Shown in pieces: positions 1 to 6,199 of a stretch of DNA of 10,747 nucleotides. The DNA is from Candidatus Bipolaricaulota bacterium (GTDB lineage: Bacteria; Bipolaricaulota; Bipolaricaulia; Bipolaricaulales; Bipolaricaulaceae): the NCBI GenBank assembly GCA_014360945.1, contig JACIWM010000040.1, positions 1 through 10,747 on the forward strand. The letters are read 5' to 3'. Below the pieces are notes generated by a model, which saw nothing but the letters and a program-made list of their open reading frames with translations, was not told the origin of the DNA and made no database searches. Position 1 is the stretch's first letter. Each line of letters starts with the position of its first letter. The position numbers were made by a program, and so were the translations under genes.

Positions 1-254
1 CCCGACCGATTGGGAAGCTCCACCAACACCACTTCCCGTTCCTCCGTGGGAAACTCCGCGGCCCGCAGGCTCTCCAGAGCATAGTGATGAGCATCCACCA
101 CTAGGTGAAGCTCCGCCTCCTCGTTTTGGACGAACACGGCCACGGCCAGGATGTTTATGCCCTGGGTGGAAAGAAGCTTAGCGATGTCCGCAAGGAGTCC
201 GACGCGGTTTTCCGTGCGCACCACCAATTCCTTCCCGATAGTCGCTGGCCGCAC
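1..254 (-). CDS. ACT-domain protein (partial, 3' end beyond the window)
   Basis: An open frame of 84 codons runs off the left edge without a stop. Residues 8 to about 80 look like a single ACT (small-molecule regulatory) domain: a first strand at KELVVRTE, the turn and helix at NRVGLLADIAKLLS, then QGINILAVAVF and a further strand at AELHLVV. In known families ACT domains bind amino acids or other small ligands and usually act as dimers, often regulating an attached enzyme. No catalytic domain is visible in this fragment, so it may be a stand-alone ACT protein or the N-terminus of a longer one. The start is uncertain. GTG at 254 is the most upstream plausible codon and keeps the first beta strand, but it has no Shine-Dalgarno. 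A minus-strand TAAACT lies 8 bases upstream of it, so the message could be leaderless. The gene is divergent from metG. Confidence 0.6.
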   Translation of the reverse strand, partial: MRPATIGKELVVRTENRVGLLADIAKLLSTQGINILAVAVFVQNEEAELHLVVDAHHYALESLRAAEFPTEEREVVLVELPNRS

Positions 255-262
255 AAAGCAAA

Positions 263-268
263 AGTTTA
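263..268 (-). promoter_or_regulatory. Possible -10 box for the ACT-domain gene
   Basis: Read on the minus strand, TAAACT lies 8 bases before the GTG at 254. That spacing would place transcription initiation at or next to the start codon and would explain the missing ribosome binding site. No good -35 hexamer sits 16 to 18 bases upstream. This is weak, position-based evidence. Confidence 0.25.
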
Positions 269-293
269 CCGTAGCCTTTGACTTCGTGTGAGC

Positions 294-299
294 TATAAT
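294..299 (+). promoter_or_regulatory. -10 box (TATAAT) of the metG promoter
   Basis: A perfect TATAAT lies 10 bases before the metG Shine-Dalgarno. Initiation would fall near 305-306 and give a leader of about 15 bases. No consensus -35 is found at 16 to 18 bases. TTGACT at 278-283 is only 10 bases upstream of the box, too close for a normal sigma-70 promoter. The box lies in the only intergenic gap before the long + strand gene block, so it is the likely entry promoter for that block. Confidence 0.55.
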
Positions 300-320
300 C
301 GCCCCCATCGGAGGGCGAAA

Positions 321-2282
321 GTGCGGCCGGATGTGAAAAGGGTCTTGGTGTGCAGTGCCTGGCCCTACGGCTCAGGCGTGCCCCATTTGGGAAACCTTAT
401 AGGCTGCCTCCTTTCCGGAGACGCCTTCACCCGTTTTTATCGCCTTGCCGGTTATGAGGTGCTGCATGTTTCCGGAACCGATGCCCACGGGACCAAGATC
501 GAATACGAGGCTCACCGTCAGGGACTGAGTCCTGCGGAATTGGCCGCCCGCGTCCACGAGGAGATCGTGCGTATCCTCAAGGAGTTCGAGGTGGACATCG
601 ATAACTACACGACCACGGAAAGCCCGGTGCACAAAGAAATGGTCACCACCCTCTTTCGGGAGATGGAGCAAAACGGTTATATCTTTTCTCGGGAGGAGGA
701 GCGCGCTTTTTGTCGCTCCTGTGGAAGGTTTTTGGCGGACCGGTTCATCGTGGGAACTTGTCCTAAATGTGGCTACCCTTATGCACAAGGGAACCAATGT
801 GACGCGTGCGGCACCCTCCTTGAGCCGGAGATGCTCCTTTCCCCACGCTGTGCCTTCTGTGGGTCCACGGATGTTGTGCGCCGGGCAACCCGCCACTGGT
901 ATTTAGATTTGGAGCGACTTAGACCGAAACTTTTGGAATACGTGCGGAGCCGGGATTTCCAGGGGAATGTGAAGCTTTTCACCGAGCGGATGTTGGAGGA
1001 ACTGCGGCCGCGGGCGGTGACCCGGGACATTGCCTGGGGGATCCCTGCGCCCTTCCGCGGTGCGGAGGGGAAGGTCATCTACGTTTGGGCCGAGGCCGTT
1101 TTGGGGTATTTCTCCGCCACCGTGGAATATTTTCGGCGCCGCGGCGAGGAAGAGCGCTGGCAGGATTTTTGGTACCGCGATGACGTGTGGCACGTGTACA
1201 CCCAGGGCAAGGACAACATCCCCTTCCACACCGTGATCCTTCCGGCTTTGCTTTTGGCTACCGGTCGCCCATTCCATTTGCCAGATCAGATCTCCGCCAC
1301 GGAGTACCTGAACTGGGAGGGCGGGGAGCAATTCTCCAAAACGCGACGCATCGGAGTTTTTGCCGATGAGGCCTTGGAACTTCTTCCGCCCGTGTATTGG
1401 CGGTTTTACCTTTTCTATAACCGGCCGGAGACGAAGGACGTGGAGTTCTCCTGGGTGGAATTGGACAAAGCCATCAACGCCGTTTTGGTGGACAACATCG
1501 CCAATTTCGTTCATCGTGTGCTTTCCTTCGTGTGGAACAAATACGAGGGGGTTGTTCCCGATCGGCCCACGGCGGCGGTGGTGCGGGAGGAGATCTGGGC
1601 TACAGTGGAAGAGGTGTGGGCGGCGGTGCGGGCCGGACAGTTGGCTCCGGCGGTGCGAGCCGTGGCTAAACTCGCCAACTTCGCCAACAGCTTCTTCCAA
1701 AGCCGCGCTCCCTGGGCCACCGGCGATGAGGAGGCCGTGGCCTCCGGCGTTCACCTCGTAAAAGCCATGGCCATCCTCCTTGATCCGTTCGTGCCCATGT
1801 TCTCCCGGGAGATCTACGGGCTTTTGGGAATTAAAGAACCCCGGCTTTCCGCGGTGGAGGAGGGGTGCGGAGGCCTAAGACTCCAAGAAAAACCGCGCCC
1901 CCTCTTGGCCCACGTGGATATCGACGACCTGAAACGGAGGTACGAGATGATGAAGGAAGAGGGTTTGGTGTCCATTGAGGAGTTCCAGAGGGTCGATCTT
2001 CGGGTGGCCCGGATCGTGCACGCCGAGGAGATCCCCGGCGCGGATAAGCTCCTAAAGCTCGTCCTCGATTTGGGTGATCGGCAGGTCCAGGTGGTGGCGG
2101 GGATCCGCAAGCACTACAAGCCCGAGGAGTTGCGCGGGAAACTCGTGGCCATGGTGGCCAATTTGAAACCCGCCACCATCCGAGGGGTGCGCTCGGAGGG
2201 CATGATCCTTGCCGCCTCCGATGGCACTTTGGCTTTGCTTATTCCCGATCGGGAAGTAGAACCGGGTACAAGGATTCGGTAG
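321..2282 (+). CDS. metG: Methionyl-tRNA synthetase with C-terminal tRNA-binding domain
   Basis: This cytoplasmic enzyme charges tRNA-Met with methionine using ATP; the 653 residues are full length for the long, dimeric form. The class I HIGH motif appears as PHLGN (residues 21-25) and the KMSKS loop as FSKTR (338-342). Between them is a zinc region with four CxxC pairs (Cys 131/134, 147/150, 160/163, 177/180), including CGYPYAQGNQC, the double-knuckle arrangement of the E. coli type. An alpha-helical anticodon-binding domain follows. Residues about 551-653 form a Trbp111/EMAPII-like OB-fold, beginning near VSIEEFQRVDLRVARI and containing ANLKPATIRGVRSEGMILA. I chose GTG at 321 because GGAGGG (310-315) sits 5 bases upstream. 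An in-frame GTG at 288 would overlap the TATAAT box and has no ribosome binding site. It is first in the co-directional block, and rplU follows after 38 bases. Confidence 0.96.
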   Translation: MRPDVKRVLVCSAWPYGSGVPHLGNLIGCLLSGDAFTRFYRLAGYEVLHVSGTDAHGTKIEYEAHRQGLSPAELAARVHEEIVRILKEFEVDIDNYTTTESPVHKEMVTTLFREMEQNGYIFSREEERAFCRSCGRFLADRFIVGTCPKCGYPYAQGNQCDACGTLLEPEMLLSPRCAFCGSTDVVRRATRHWYLDLERLRPKLLEYVRSRDFQGNVKLFTERMLEELRPRAVTRDIAWGIPAPFRGAEGKVIYVWAEAVLGYFSATVEYFRRRGEEERWQDFWYRDDVWHVYTQGKDNIPFHTVILPALLLATGRPFHLPDQISATEYLNWEGGEQFSKTRRIGVFADEALELLPPVYWRFYLFYNRPETKDVEFSWVELDKAINAVLVDNIANFVHRVLSFVWNKYEGVVPDRPTAAVVREEIWATVEEVWAAVRAGQLAPAVRAVAKLANFANSFFQSRAPWATGDEEAVASGVHLVKAMAILLDPFVPMFSREIYGLLGIKEPRLSAVEEGCGGLRLQEKPRPLLAHVDIDDLKRRYEMMKEEGLVSIEEFQRVDLRVARIVHAEEIPGADKLLKLVLDLGDRQVQVVAGIRKHYKPEELRGKLVAMVANLKPATIRGVRSEGMILAASDGTLALLIPDREVEPGTRIR

Positions 2283-2320
2283 GATTGGTGGCGTCGCAGG
2301 ATAACCTGGAGCGTGGAAAA

Positions 2321-2659
2321 ATGTATGGCATCGTTGAGATCGGCGGAAAACAATATTTCGTGGAGCCCGGGCTCGAGGTAATCCATGAGGTTGTGCCTGG
2401 GGTCCAGGTGGGCGAACGCATCGTGTTCGAGAAGGTGCTGTTCCTCCGCAATGGGGAACGCATCGAGGTGGGAACGCCTTACCTTTCGGACGTGCGGGTG
2501 GTGGGGGAGGTTCAGGAGATCGGAAAGCTCCCCAAGGTCATCATCTTCAAGTTCACCCCCAAAAAGGGCTATCGGCGCAAGAAGGGACATCGCCAGCCCT
2601 TCATGCGCACTAAAATTCTGGCGATAGAGCGGGCGAGCGATGGTGGAAGTTCTCATTGA
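2321..2659 (+). CDS. rplU: 50S ribosomal protein L21
   Basis: L21 is a large-subunit protein that binds 23S rRNA and helps assembly. The 112 residues fit the family. The N-terminus MYGIVEIGGKQYFVEPG is the standard opening, and the C-terminal half has the expected basic signature around IIFKFTPKKGYRRKKGHRQPF. ATG at 2321 is preferred because the family begins exactly at MYGIVE and a GGAG at 2308-2311 lies 9 bases upstream. The frame is open back to a TTG at 2285, but that would add 12 unrelated residues. The 3' end overlaps the next gene by 20 bases, which suggests coupled translation. L21 is encoded immediately ahead of a Prp-type gene and L27, the common bacterial order. Confidence 0.96.
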   Translation: MYGIVEIGGKQYFVEPGLEVIHEVVPGVQVGERIVFEKVLFLRNGERIEVGTPYLSDVRVVGEVQEIGKLPKVIIFKFTPKKGYRRKKGHRQPFMRTKILAIERASDGGSSH

Positions 2660-2960
2660 GCGGGATGACGAGGGCCGGGTGCAGGTAGTCACCCTCTACG
2701 GAGATGATTCTCCCGAGGGCTTGGCCGCGACCATGCTCGTGGAGGCCCCGATCCTGGGGATGAAGCAGTACCTGCACCTGGACCCCGAGGTCTCCCGCGA
2801 GGGCGCGGTTTTGCGCGTCCGGGTGGATCGCTCCGATCTTTTCCTTGATCGGGAGATCGATGCCATCATGGAGACCATGGTCCTGGGACTGCGGGCCCTG
2901 GCCCAGGATCGGCCCGGAAAAGTGGCCGTGCGGGAAGTGGGGCTCGACGTCCTGGTGTAG
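2640..2960 (+). CDS. Prp/YsxB-family protein lacking the catalytic Cys and His (predicted pseudoenzyme)
   Basis: This 106-residue protein lies between the L21 and L27 genes, the usual site of the ribosomal-processing cysteine protease Prp, which trims the L27 N-terminus in Firmicutes and relatives. The fold looks shared: an opening strand IERDDEGRVQVVTLYG, a Gly at 21 as in Prp, and a C-terminal helix and strand IDAIMETMVLGLRALAQDR followed by KVAVREV, matching Prp proteins in length and pattern. The active site is missing. The catalytic His after Gly21 is Asp22, the DxVCA helix motif is replaced by a stretch near EGLAATMLVEAP, and there is no cysteine anywhere. The family match is by position, length and weak sequence pattern recalled from memory. 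Proteolysis is not expected. A structural or assembly role near the ribosome is inference. ATG 2640 overlaps rplU by 20 bases with only a poor Shine-Dalgarno, so coupling is likely. Confidence 0.72.
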   Translation: MVEVLIERDDEGRVQVVTLYGDDSPEGLAATMLVEAPILGMKQYLHLDPEVSREGAVLRVRVDRSDLFLDREIDAIMETMVLGLRALAQDRPGKVAVREVGLDVLV

Positions 2961-2969
2961 GAGGTGATC
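2959..2969 (+). promoter_or_regulatory. Extended perfect Shine-Dalgarno of rpmA
   Basis: AGGAGGTGATC is complementary over 11 bases to the conserved 3' end of bacterial 16S rRNA. It ends 5 bases before the rpmA ATG, and the AGGAGG core is 10 bases away. Its first two bases are the last two of the TAG stop of the preceding gene, so terminating ribosomes lie directly on it. Confidence 0.8.
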
Positions 2970-2974
2970 GCGGC

Positions 2975-3235
2975 ATGGCCCACAAAGCGAGCGGTGGTTC
3001 CACGCAAAACGTCCACGACTCCCCGGGAAAGAGGCTGGGGGTGAAGAGATTCGGTGGGGAGCTGGTATGGCCGGGCTGCATCATTGTCAGGCAGCGCGGC
3101 ACCAAGTTCTATCCCGGCCGTGGGGTGAAGATGGGCCGGGACTTCACGATCTACGCCACCACCACCGGCATCGTGCAATTCGCCGGCCACAAAAGGATCT
3201 ACGTGAACGTGATCCCCTTGGAGGAGGGGAAGTAG
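2975..3235 (+). CDS. rpmA: 50S ribosomal protein L27, short N-terminus
   Basis: L27 sits near the peptidyl-transferase centre, and its flexible N-terminus reaches toward the P-site tRNA. The protein is 86 residues. It starts MAHKASGGSTQN, then has the family hallmark KRLGVKRFGGELV and VRQRGTKFYPGRGVKMGRDFT. The N-terminus is the E. coli-like form that needs only methionine removal. It lacks the LxxFFA-type cleavable leader found on L27 of organisms with an active Prp protease. The frame upstream of ATG 2975 does not encode such a leader either. This fits the loss of active-site residues in the preceding Prp-like gene. The gene has an extended Shine-Dalgarno, and obgE follows after 9 bases. 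Confidence 0.97.
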   Translation: MAHKASGGSTQNVHDSPGKRLGVKRFGGELVWPGCIIVRQRGTKFYPGRGVKMGRDFTIYATTTGIVQFAGHKRIYVNVIPLEEGK

Positions 3236-3244
3236 GGTCAGGGC

Positions 3245-4510
3245 GTGCATTTCGACGAAGCCGTAATCCACGTGGCCGGTGGCAAAGGTGGCGATGGCCT
3301 TATTAGCTTCCACCGCACGAGGTACAACCCCAAAGGTTCCCCGGACGGCGGCCGCGGCGGTGATGGTGGGGACGTGATCCTCCGGGCCAGCCGCTCCGTC
3401 AACACTTTCTCCCACTTTCATCGGCAAGTGCACTTTCGCGCCGAGGACGGCGGCCCCGGTGGGCCCAATAACCGCCAGGGAAAGCGCGGGGAAGACCTGG
3501 TGATCCTCGTTCCCGTGGGGACGGTGGTGCGGGATCTCCGCACCGGTGAGGTCCTGGCGGACCTGGCCGAAGAGGGGATGGAGGTGGTGGTGGCCAAGGG
3601 CGGCCGGGGCGGCCGCGGGAACCGCTCGTTCGTGACCTCCGTTCGCCAAGCTCCACGCATTCGGGAATTCGGTGAGCCGGGGGAGGAACGTTGGCTCCGC
3701 CTGGAACTGCGACTTCTTGCAGATGTGGGGATCATCGGCTTTCCCAATGTGGGAAAATCTTCCCTTCTTTCCCGGGTGTCCGACAAAAAACCAAAAGTCG
3801 CGGCCTACCCCTTTACCACCCTCGTCCCCAATTTGGGGGTGGTGCGGGTGGACGAGACAAAAAGGTTTGTCATGGCCGACCTTCCCGGGCTGATCGAGGG
3901 CGCCCACGAAGGAAAAGGCCTGGGCGACAGGTTCCTGCGCCACGCCATGCGGGCAAAAATTCTCTTGCACATGGTGGATCTCGCTCGGGTGGATGGCCGC
4001 GACCCGCTTTCCGACTATTTCGCGATCCGCAAAGAGCTTGAGGCCTGGGAGGAACTGCGGACAAAGCCGGAGGTTGTGGCGGGAAACAAAATCGACCTTC
4101 TCACTCCGGAGGCAGTGGAAAAGGAGCGCGAACGGTTTGCCAGGGAAGGGATTGTCCTGTACCCGATTTCGGCCCGCACCGGACAAGGTGTAACGGAATT
4201 GATCGATGTCCTTTGGCGGAAACTTTCGGAGCTTCCCCAAGAAGAGCCGAGGGAGGAACGCAAGGTCAAGGTCTGGGATCTCACGCCCGGTCCGCCGCCG
4301 TATGAGGTGGTGGATGGGGATGGGGTGGAGGTGCGGGGTCCGGCGGTGGAGGAGCTCGTGCGCCGGCTGGATCTCTCCACGCCCGACGCCCGAGAGTATC
4401 TGTGGGAGGAGCTGGAGCGCCTGGGAGTGGTGCGGGCCCTGCGGCGACGGGGAATTCCGCCCGGCACGGTGGTGCGGATCGGAGGGAAGCCCCTTGAGTT
4501 TGGCGGGTAA
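3245..4510 (+). CDS. obgE: GTPase Obg/CgtA with C-terminal OCT domain
   Basis: Obg is a GTPase that binds the 50S subunit and acts in ribosome maturation and stress control. All three Obg parts are present in 421 residues. The glycine-rich N domain (1 to about 158) has GGKGGDG, GGRGGDGGDV, DGGPGG and GGRGGRGNRSF. The G domain (about 159-335) has the P-loop GFPNVGKS (165-172), switch TTLVPNLG, DLPG (212-215), NKID (281-284) and SAR (309-311). The C-terminal OCT domain (about 340-421) covers VWDLTPGPPPYEVV to the end. The OCT domain is absent from E. coli Obg and is typical of Firmicutes and several other phyla. GTG 3245 is chosen because MHFDEAVIHV matches the family start. Its ribosome binding site is weak, and the gene starts 9 bases after rpmA, so it probably relies on coupling. 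Confidence 0.96.
   Translation: MHFDEAVIHVAGGKGGDGLISFHRTRYNPKGSPDGGRGGDGGDVILRASRSVNTFSHFHRQVHFRAEDGGPGGPNNRQGKRGEDLVILVPVGTVVRDLRTGEVLADLAEEGMEVVVAKGGRGGRGNRSFVTSVRQAPRIREFGEPGEERWLRLELRLLADVGIIGFPNVGKSSLLSRVSDKKPKVAAYPFTTLVPNLGVVRVDETKRFVMADLPGLIEGAHEGKGLGDRFLRHAMRAKILLHMVDLARVDGRDPLSDYFAIRKELEAWEELRTKPEVVAGNKIDLLTPEAVEKERERFAREGIVLYPISARTGQGVTELIDVLWRKLSELPQEEPREERKVKVWDLTPGPPPYEVVDGDGVEVRGPAVEELVRRLDLSTPDAREYLWEELERLGVVRALRRRGIPPGTVVRIGGKPLEFGG
4481..4486 (+). promoter_or_regulatory. Shine-Dalgarno that fixes the nadD TTG start
   Basis: GGAGGG inside the end of obgE lies 7 bases before TTG 4494. It supports that codon over the second in-frame TTG at 4500. The frame has no other start codon close to the conserved GGTFNPVHIGH motif. 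Confidence 0.65.
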
Positions 4511-5111
4511 AGTCGGGCTTTTCGGCGGGACTTTCAATCCCGTGCACATTGGACATCTCAAAGTGGCGGAGGAGGCTCTGCGCCAATTTTCCCTGCGGGA
4601 GGTGGTGTTCATCCCCACCGGCCGTCCGCCCCATCGGGAGGTGGCCAACGGTGTTCCCGGAGAACTGCGCTACGAGATGGTGAAGCTGGCCATTGCGGGC
4701 CGACCTGGATTCTCCGTGTCCAGAGTTGAGCTGGATCGGCCCGGCCCGGCCTACACCGTGGACACCATAGAGCTTTTGAAAAAGGAACATCCGGAGGGCG
4801 TGGTGTACATTGTGGGTGCCGATATTTTTGCGCAAATCGAGATCTGGCACGATTGGCCCAGGCTCCTTACATTGTGCCCATTTATTGTGGCCCCCCGGCC
4901 CGGTGTGGATCTCAGCGTGTTCCAACGCCCTCCGTTTGACCGGGCGGAGATCCATTTTTTGAACATGACGCCCATCGCCCTCTCCTCCTCGGAGGTGCGG
5001 CGTCGGTATCGGCTGGGCCTGCCCACAGCGGGCCTGGTTCCGGATGTGGTGGACCGGTTCATCCGCGAGCGCGGCCTTTATGGCGCACAAAGGAACCCGC
5101 CCCTAGAATAG
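4494..5111 (+). CDS. nadD: Nicotinate-nucleotide adenylyltransferase
   Basis: NadD transfers AMP from ATP to nicotinate mononucleotide to give deamido-NAD, the step before NAD synthetase. The product is 205 residues, normal for the family. The nucleotidyltransferase signature is GGTFNPVHIGH near the N-terminus, with HIGH as the ATP-binding HxGH. RPPHR, the YTVDT stretch, GADIFAQIEIWHDW and the C-terminal ALSSSEVRRR (the SSSxIR-type motif) are all in place. The start is TTG at 4494, giving MSLAGKVGLFGGTF with GGAGGG 7 bases upstream; a TTG two codons later is possible. It overlaps the end of obgE by 17 bases. NadD beside Obg and L27 is a common bacterial order. The rsfS and yqeK genes that often follow nadD are absent, and infC comes next. 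Confidence 0.94.
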   Translation: MSLAGKVGLFGGTFNPVHIGHLKVAEEALRQFSLREVVFIPTGRPPHREVANGVPGELRYEMVKLAIAGRPGFSVSRVELDRPGPAYTVDTIELLKKEHPEGVVYIVGADIFAQIEIWHDWPRLLTLCPFIVAPRPGVDLSVFQRPPFDRAEIHFLNMTPIALSSSEVRRRYRLGLPTAGLVPDVVDRFIRERGLYGAQRNPPLE

Positions 5112-5117
5112 GCGGGG

Positions 5118-5126
5118 AAAGGAGGG
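5118..5126 (+). promoter_or_regulatory. Shine-Dalgarno for the AUU start of infC
   Basis: AAAGGAGGG ends 6 bases before ATT 5133. Between the nadD TAG stop and this ATT the frame has no ATG, GTG or TTG, so the site points to ATT as the start codon. Confidence 0.8.
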
Positions 5127-5132
5127 AAACCC

Positions 5133-5651
5133 ATTAAGCGGAAGTTCCGTATAAACGAACAGATAACGGCTAGGGAGGTCTTGCTCATCGACACCGATGG
5201 GAGAAACTTAGGGGTTGTTCCGATAGATAAGGCGCTGGCCTTGGCCCGGGAACGGGGCCTGGATTTGGTGGAGGTGGCCCCGGATGCCAATCCCGTGGTC
5301 TGTAAAATTGTGGACTTCGGGAAGTACCGGTACCAGCTGCAGAAACGGGAGAAAAAGCAGCCAAAAGCCGGCAAAGTCAAGGAGGTCAAGTTCACCATCC
5401 AAACCGGCGAACATGACTTTCGCACCAAGGTCCAGCGCATTCGGGAGTTTTTGGAAGAGGGGATGAAGGTGCGGGCCATCGTGTTCTTCAAGGGCCGCCA
5501 GATCATCCACGTGGAAAAAGGGAGGGAACTTTTGGATCGGGTGGTCCAGCTCACCCAGGATCTGGCGAAGGTGGAACAGGACGCGACGGAACGCGGCCGA
5601 AATTTGGAGATCCTTCTAGCTCCCATTTCCCGTAAAGGAGGTGCTGGATGA
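5133..5651 (+). CDS. infC: Translation initiation factor IF-3 with AUU start codon
   Basis: IF3 binds the 30S subunit, blocks early 50S joining and rejects non-standard start codons. The 172 residues show the family opening RINEQITAREVLLID, then LDLVEVAPDANPVVCKIVDFGKYRY and a lysine-rich linker. The C-terminal domain contains VKFTIQTGEHDFRTKV and VFFKGRQIIH. The start must be ATT at 5133: the conserved RINEQI sequence begins six codons later, AAAGGAGGG is 6 bases upstream, and no ATG, GTG or TTG lies between the nadD stop and here. The TTG at 5181 would remove the conserved N-terminus. In E. coli infC also starts with AUU, which lets IF3 repress its own translation. The same control is likely here but is inference. 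The stop overlaps the rpmI start as ATGA. Confidence 0.95.
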   Translation: MKRKFRINEQITAREVLLIDTDGRNLGVVPIDKALALARERGLDLVEVAPDANPVVCKIVDFGKYRYQLQKREKKQPKAGKVKEVKFTIQTGEHDFRTKVQRIREFLEEGMKVRAIVFFKGRQIIHVEKGRELLDRVVQLTQDLAKVEQDATERGRNLEILLAPISRKGGAG

Positions 5652-5842
5652 AACCGGGGAAGACCCACAGGGCTTCCGCGAAGAGATTCAAGGTGACGGC
5701 GACGGGCCGCATTCTACACATGAAAACCGGGTACAGGCACAAGCTCACAAAAAAGCGGGCCCAATATAAGAGGCAGGCCCGCCGGCCCGTGGAGGCCACC
5801 GGCGCTCTGAAGAAGATCATGCGCCGCCTTCTCGGCATCTAG
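5648..5842 (+). CDS. rpmI: 50S ribosomal protein L35
   Basis: This is a 64-residue, very basic large-subunit protein. The family pattern KTHRASAKRFKVTATGRI lies at the N-terminus and GYRHKLTKKRAQYKRQARR in the middle. ATG 5648 overlaps the infC stop by four bases (ATGA) and has a strong AGGAGG at 5636-5641, 6 bases away. The start MKPGKTHR lacks the common MPKMKTH form but aligns at KTHR. infC-rpmI-rplT is the classic IF3-L35-L20 operon. No separate L20-binding leader was recognised in or before this gene. Confidence 0.95.
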   Translation: MKPGKTHRASAKRFKVTATGRILHMKTGYRHKLTKKRAQYKRQARRPVEATGALKKIMRRLLGI

Positions 5843-5851
5843 GAGGGAGAT

Positions 5852-6199
5852 ATGCGCGTTCCCGGAGGTGTGAAACACGCCAGAAGAAGACGAAAGATCC
5901 TGGACATGACCAAGGGCTATAAGGGGAAGAGGAAGAATTGCTACCGCATTGCCAAACAGTCCCTCCTCAAGGCCCTTCACCATCACTATGTGTCCCGGAA
6001 GCTCCGCAAGCGGGACTTCCGGAGGCTTTGGATCATTCGCATCGGTGCGGCGGTGCGGCCGTACGGGTTCAATTACTCCCGGTTCATGGGGGCCCTGCGC
6101 AAGGCCGGGGTGGGACTGAACCGAAAGGTCTTGGCAGAGCTAGCCATCCGCGATCCTCAGGCGTTTGAAAAAGTGGTGGAGGTCGCAAAAAGCGCATGA
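5852..6199 (+). CDS. rplT: 50S ribosomal protein L20
   Basis: L20 binds 23S rRNA directly and is needed for early 50S assembly. In several bacteria it also represses its own operon. The 115 residues show the family start MRVPGGVKHARRRRKIL, then KGYKGKRKNCYRIAKQ, RKRDFRRLWIIRI and the globular C-terminal part FNYSRFMGALRKAGVGLNRK. AGGAGGG at 5841-5847 sits 4 bases before ATG 5852, and its first two bases are the end of the rpmI TAG stop. The gene ends with an ATGA overlap into glyQ, which ties tRNA-Gly charging to ribosomal protein synthesis. Confidence 0.96.
   Translation: MRVPGGVKHARRRRKILDMTKGYKGKRKNCYRIAKQSLLKALHHHYVSRKLRKRDFRRLWIIRIGAAVRPYGFNYSRFMGALRKAGVGLNRKVLAELAIRDPQAFEKVVEVAKSA

Noticed and set aside
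278..283. TTGACT as the -35 of the metG promoter
   Set aside because: It is only 10 bases from the TATAAT box; a normal sigma-70 spacer is 16 to 18.
288..320. Upstream GTG start for metG adding 11 residues
   Set aside because: It would place the TATAAT box inside the coding region, has no Shine-Dalgarno, and the added residues are not part of the family N-terminus.
903..1754. 283-codon minus-strand open frame inside metG
   Set aside because: It is a shadow of the metG codons with low-complexity His/Pro/Gly composition and no ribosome binding site or family match.
3245..3700. Glycine-rich repeats in obgE as a collagen-like or repeat element
   Set aside because: The glycine-rich pattern is the normal Obg N-terminal domain.
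2696..4648. 650-codon open frame on the minus strand opposite the Prp-like gene, rpmA, obgE and nadD
   Set aside because: It is antisense to conserved genes. The product is rich in Pro, His, Gly and Arg with no recognisable domain, as expected of a GC-rich shadow frame.
5600..5860. L20 autoregulatory RNA site or pseudoknot around infC-rpmI-rplT
   Set aside because: No mimic of the 23S rRNA L20 site could be recognised by eye; genes abut or overlap, leaving no leader region.
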